A DNA stretch of 64,000 bases from Pedobacter sp. Leaf176 (GTDB lineage: Bacteria > Bacteroidota > Bacteroidia > Sphingobacteriales > Sphingobacteriaceae), in the NCBI RefSeq assembly GCF_001424305.1, contig NZ_LMPD01000004.1, positions 186,001-250,000 of the forward strand, written 5' to 3'. Position numbers and translations under genes: made by a program. Positions 60,675-64,000 of the stretch are shown piece by piece (positions within the stretch are counted from its first letter, which is position 1; each line of letters begins with the position of its first letter). The notes under the pieces are model-generated. The model was not told where the DNA came from. It ran no database searches and saw only the letters and a program-made list of their open reading frames with translations.

Positions 60675-61661
60675 ATGAGAGAAATCCAATTTAGAGAAGC
60701 ACTACGCGAAGCCATGCAAGAAGAAATGCGTAAAGATGATCGCGTTTTTTTATTAGGTGAAGAGGTAGCAGAATATAACGGAGCTTACAAAGTGAGTCAA
60801 GGTATGCTTGAGGAATTTGGAGCGAAGCGCATAATTGATACACCAATTGCAGAGTTGGGTTTCGCGGGTATCGCAACCGGTGCTGCAACAGCAGGTCTTA
60901 TTCCAATTGTGGAATTCATGACCTTCAACTTCTCATTAGTGGCTATCGACCAGATTATTAATGGTGCCGCCAAAATTTTATCAATGAGTGGTGGTCAGTT
61001 CTCTTGCCCTATGGTTTTCCGGGGCCCGACAGGAAATGCTGGTCAGTTAGGGGCACAACACTCTCAAAACTTTGAAAACTGGTATGCGAATACACCGGGT
61101 TTAAAAGTTGTTGTTCCAGCTACACCTTATGATGCTAAGGGTTTATTAAAACAAGCTATTATTGACCCGGATCCAGTTATTTTTATGGAGTCTGAAGTTA
61201 TGTACGGTGATAAAGGAGATGTTCCTGCAGAAGAATACTACATCGAAATTGGTAAAGCAAAAGTAACCAAAGAAGGTACCGATGTAACCATTGTAACTTT
61301 CGGTAAAATGTTGTCACGTGTGGTAAATCCGGCCGTAGAGGAATTAACTAAAGAAGGTATTAATGTGGAGGTTATCGATTTACGAACCGTTCGCCCTATT
61401 GATTATGCAACGATTATCGAATCGGTTAAAAAAACAAATCGTTTAGTTGTTGTTGAAGAAGCATGGCCTTTGGCATCACTTTCCGGTGAAATTGCATTTA
61501 TGGTTCAAAAACAAGCATTTGATTATTTAGATGCACCAGTTTTACGCATCACTTGTGCTGATGTGCCACTTCCATACTCACCAACTTTAATTGCAGCCAG
61601 CTTACCAAATGCGGAAAAAGTTGTTAAAGCGGTTAAAGAAGTTATGTACGTTAAAAAGTAA
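60675..61661 (+). CDS. Pyruvate dehydrogenase E1 component, beta subunit
   Basis: The 328-residue protein has MREIQFREALREAMQEEMRK, VFLLGEEVAEYNGAYKVSQG, IDTPIAELGFAGIATGAA, RGPTGNAGQLGAQHSQNFE and the C-terminal transketolase domain EVIDLRTVRPIDYATIIESV and VVVEEAWPLASLSGEIA. It pairs with E1 alpha and thiamine diphosphate to decarboxylate pyruvate. E1 alpha and E2 are not adjacent. The start is ATG 60675; an in-frame TTG at 60651 sits inside the -7 box. A branched-chain 2-oxoacid E1 beta is the alternative, but the sequence fits PDH better. Confidence 0.92.
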   Translation: MREIQFREALREAMQEEMRKDDRVFLLGEEVAEYNGAYKVSQGMLEEFGAKRIIDTPIAELGFAGIATGAATAGLIPIVEFMTFNFSLVAIDQIINGAAKILSMSGGQFSCPMVFRGPTGNAGQLGAQHSQNFENWYANTPGLKVVVPATPYDAKGLLKQAIIDPDPVIFMESEVMYGDKGDVPAEEYYIEIGKAKVTKEGTDVTIVTFGKMLSRVVNPAVEELTKEGINVEVIDLRTVRPIDYATIIESVKKTNRLVVVEEAWPLASLSGEIAFMVQKQAFDYLDAPVLRITCADVPLPYSPTLIAASLPNAEKVVKAVKEVMYVKK

Positions 61662-61696
61662 TTCTCTTTCTAAGCACAGCGAAGACTAAGATATAT

Positions 61697-61728
61697 AAAT
61701 CCTCCAAGTAATTTTGGGGGATTTTTTT
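61697..61728 (+). terminator. Rho-independent terminator after the PDH E1 beta gene
   Basis: AATCCTCCAA pairs with TTGGGGGATT (one G-U) around a short loop and is followed by a T-run, about 38 nt after the stop codon. Confidence 0.87.
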
Positions 61729-61933
61729 GGTTCAAGCGGTATAAAATAATCTATAGCTGAAGGGAATTATCTGATAATCAATCTAATTCTACCTCTGGAA
61801 GATACCGTAATTATACAGATAATGCTGGAAAGATTTGACCATTAAATTATCCGTTCAATACACAAATAAGATTAAATCTGAAGGAATTGACAAAGCCTAC
61901 ATTAATCACTAATTAATATGTTGTACTTTAATT

Positions 61934-64000
61934 TTAAAATCTAAAGAATGTTTCTTTTCCACCAACTTTTCCGCCAAAATTCTGAATGTTATAGGTGAAG
62001 ATTAGCAGTGCATGTCTGCCCAGGTTGTTGTAACGTGAATCTCGGATTAAGTTTTCGGTGATGGTTACATACCTTCTGGTGTTTGTGTTGAGAATATCGT
62101 TCACAGAAAATTTAAGCTGTGCTCTGTCGTTTTTCATGAAAAGATACGTTAATGCAGCATTCCATATTTGAATTTTGTTGTTAAATCCGGCAACAGTTTG
62201 CGTGTTGTAATTTATGCGGTAGGTTGTTTCCCAAACAAGCTTTTTAGGTAAGCGTAAAATAAGTTCACTGTCGCTTAAGTGCGTAAAATAATTTATGTTA
62301 GTGAAATAACTATCATCGTACCTGCTGTTATTAATGCCCAGGTTATAGCGTGTTGAAATTTCCAGTTTATCGTTGAGGTTAATTTTAGCGCTGATGTTTG
62401 GGTTGAAGTTTAAAATCTTGGCATAACTCCGAACATCATTCACCTGAACCAAATTTCGGGTGAAGTTTGTATAGAAACCAGTACCTAATGTGATCTGTCT
62501 TTTATCTTTTTTTATATCCTTACTAAAATTTAATCCGGCGTTTAGTCTGATAATTCCATCAACATTTATTGGCGTTGATGTTTGCAGACCATTGGATGCA
62601 ATTGTTCTGGACATAATTACGGCATCATTATCGATACTGGCATTGCCGTAAGCATTGTAATTTAGGGTATGTTTTACATCATATTTATAAAGGTTTAAAT
62701 AAATCTGGTGGGTTTTAGTTGGTACGAGGTTAGGATTTCCGTTTTGAACATATAACGGATTTGTATTATTGGCTACGGGCTGAATATAGCTGACATCAGG
62801 TTCACGGAAACTAGGTGTGTAGTCAATGCTGAAATCTTTGAACCGAAGATTTGCTGAAGGCGCAAGAAAAGTAAAATTTTGATTAAACGACGGATAACTT
62901 GTGAAACCGTTTTCCAAATTAATGGTATTGAAAACCACTCCTGGCTGAAAAGTTAAGTTTTTAGTTATCTTCCATCTTAATGATGCACGGTTGCTGGTTT
63001 TATAGCCTTGCTGGTTTACCGTTTGAGAAAGTGTTGGCACAGCAATGTCATAGGCCTGATTTGTAGGGCCTTTATAGAAAGTTGCCAGGGCATTTTCGTT
63101 ATCTAAGTAATTTGCGTTTGTAGCAACAGTTAAGCTTAGCTTTTTTGAAAGGGTTCGATTAAAGTTTACGCTCAAATAAATGCCTTGATTTTTAATGTTA
63201 TTATCCCTTAACTGGTCTAAGATCTGTGTAGTATTTGGGTTGTAAAAATTACTGACTGTATTGTTATAGTAATCAACGAAATTGTTTTTCCTGGTGAGGT
63301 TTAAAGTCGTGTTTAAACTTCCCTTATTTTTCTTGAAATCTTTCCAGAAATTTGTCGAAATCTGGTAGTCCATGTTATCTCCTGCTGTTCTGGATTGGTT
63401 ATATCCATTGTTAAGCTGAGCATTATTGATGTCTCGGGTTTCTGTCAGTAGAACACCGTTATTCCTGATGTTATTTATCGTTACAGAAGGTGAAATTATA
63501 AGCTGTGTTAAGCTATCGAGTTTAAATTCTCCTCGTCCGCTAATATTGTGGTTGTAACTCTTATTTAACTGGTTTTGATTTGTTGAGGATAACAAGTCGC
63601 CGGTTCCTAAGCTCTGTCTGCTATCTGTTAGCGTACTATTTTCCTGGTCACTTAAGCCGAAAAAGTATTTTAGATTTATTTTTGCGCCCTTTTTCGTTAA
63701 GGTATTAAAATTTGCACCAGCACCAGCAGATTTTTGTATACCACTAGATGCTCCGCCAAAACTTATACCATTTAATGCATATCCACCATCACTATTAAAC
63801 ATCATGGAATTAACACCAGTACGGTCCATGCCGCCAATTCGCATTACATCATTCATGGAGAAGCCAGGTTTGTTTATATTATTACCATAGCCTAAGATAC
63901 TTACCTGAGTAGTGTCTCTAAAGAAACTCATAATTCCTCCAGCTTCATAACGGCCATTCGGAATTCCGCCACCGCCGTACAATTTTCCAAAGGCACCTTG
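61934..64000 (-). CDS. Outer-membrane beta-barrel protein, TonB-receptor-like (5' end outside window)
   Basis: The reverse frame stays open across the right edge: the codons before MYGGGGIPNG read QGAFGKL, so at least 689 residues are encoded and the N-terminus lies outside the window. Repeated beta-strand patterns (NHNISGRGEFKLDSLTQLII, SLRWKITKNLTFQPGVVFNT, LKFSVNDILNTNTRRYVTIT) and a terminal LLIFTYNI...RF end resemble the outer-membrane barrel family related to TonB receptors (OMP_b-brl_3-like). It is probably a surface receptor or adhesin-like barrel; ligand unknown. Confidence 0.75.
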   Translation of the reverse strand, partial: QGAFGKLYGGGGIPNGRYEAGGIMSFFRDTTQVSILGYGNNINKPGFSMNDVMRIGGMDRTGVNSMMFNSDGGYALNGISFGGASSGIQKSAGAGANFNTLTKKGAKINLKYFFGLSDQENSTLTDSRQSLGTGDLLSSTNQNQLNKSYNHNISGRGEFKLDSLTQLIISPSVTINNIRNNGVLLTETRDINNAQLNNGYNQSRTAGDNMDYQISTNFWKDFKKNKGSLNTTLNLTRKNNFVDYYNNTVSNFYNPNTTQILDQLRDNNIKNQGIYLSVNFNRTLSKKLSLTVATNANYLDNENALATFYKGPTNQAYDIAVPTLSQTVNQQGYKTSNRASLRWKITKNLTFQPGVVFNTINLENGFTSYPSFNQNFTFLAPSANLRFKDFSIDYTPSFREPDVSYIQPVANNTNPLYVQNGNPNLVPTKTHQIYLNLYKYDVKHTLNYNAYGNASIDNDAVIMSRTIASNGLQTSTPINVDGIIRLNAGLNFSKDIKKDKRQITLGTGFYTNFTRNLVQVNDVRSYAKILNFNPNISAKINLNDKLEISTRYNLGINNSRYDDSYFTNINYFTHLSDSELILRLPKKLVWETTYRINYNTQTVAGFNNKIQIWNAALTYLFMKNDRAQLKFSVNDILNTNTRRYVTITENLIRDSRYNNLGRHALLIFTYNIQNFGGKVGGKETFFRF

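Overview
The window is a chromosomal segment of a Bacteroidota bacterium, most likely a Pedobacter-like member of the Sphingobacteriaceae. The evidence is low-to-medium G+C, promoters of the TTTG / TAnnTTTG Bacteroidota type, an absence of obvious Shine-Dalgarno sequences, and family content typical of the group: an OmpA with a thrombospondin type-3 linker, an Oar-like TonB receptor, a DUF1501/DUF1800 pair, DUF1080, YccF and an AddAB pair without the iron-sulfur cysteines. No rRNA, tRNA, CRISPR array, prophage or intact insertion sequence was found. Most of the window is core genome, interrupted by many short extragenic palindromic repeats.

Layout. 1-9.5 kb: the N-terminal part of a Xaa-Pro aminopeptidase, an OmpA-family protein, a 45-residue membrane protein, RidA, a drug/metabolite-type transporter, RecG, an MFS exporter, and a reverse-strand ABC exporter with a small PLDc_N-like protein. 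9.5-17.5 kb (reverse): an Oar-like TonB-dependent receptor and two secreted amidohydrolase-family proteins, in which only one of three amidohydrolase domains keeps metal ligands. 17.6-21.6 kb: a four-helix membrane protein and a trpE-trpG-trpC operon. 21.6-28.5 kb: tandem repeats, hflX, a frameshifted four-helix-bundle gene, rbfA, an M23 peptidase, a TonB C-terminal-domain protein, and a lipid kinase beside an App1-type phosphatase. 28.5-38 kb: small envelope proteins, DUF1501/DUF1800, aat, DUF1080 and a SNF2 helicase. 38-44 kb: a complete RND tripartite efflux operon. 44.4-52.6 kb: dapF, an HtrA/DegQ protease, a methyltransferase, a GH3 enzyme, a thioredoxin-like protein, a TatD-like hydrolase and TcdA. 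52.8-64 kb: addA-addB, a GNAT, a small protein paired with a doubly damaged nucleotidyltransferase, the pyruvate dehydrogenase E1 beta gene, and a TonB-receptor-like barrel cut by the window edge.

The strongest regulatory observation is upstream of trpE. A 22-codon leader reading frame contains Trp-Leu-Trp. It is followed by a perfect 12-bp terminator hairpin, and a 9-bp alternative pairing between the end of the leader frame and the 5' arm of the terminator is mutually exclusive with it. This is the layout of ribosome-mediated transcription attenuation, here in a Bacteroidota trp operon.

Other notable points are two inverted-repeat elements whose right ends abut or enter start regions (trpG, addA), a run of -7 boxes only 3-10 nt from start codons that suggests nearly leaderless mRNAs, and two genes with clear single-base frameshifts.
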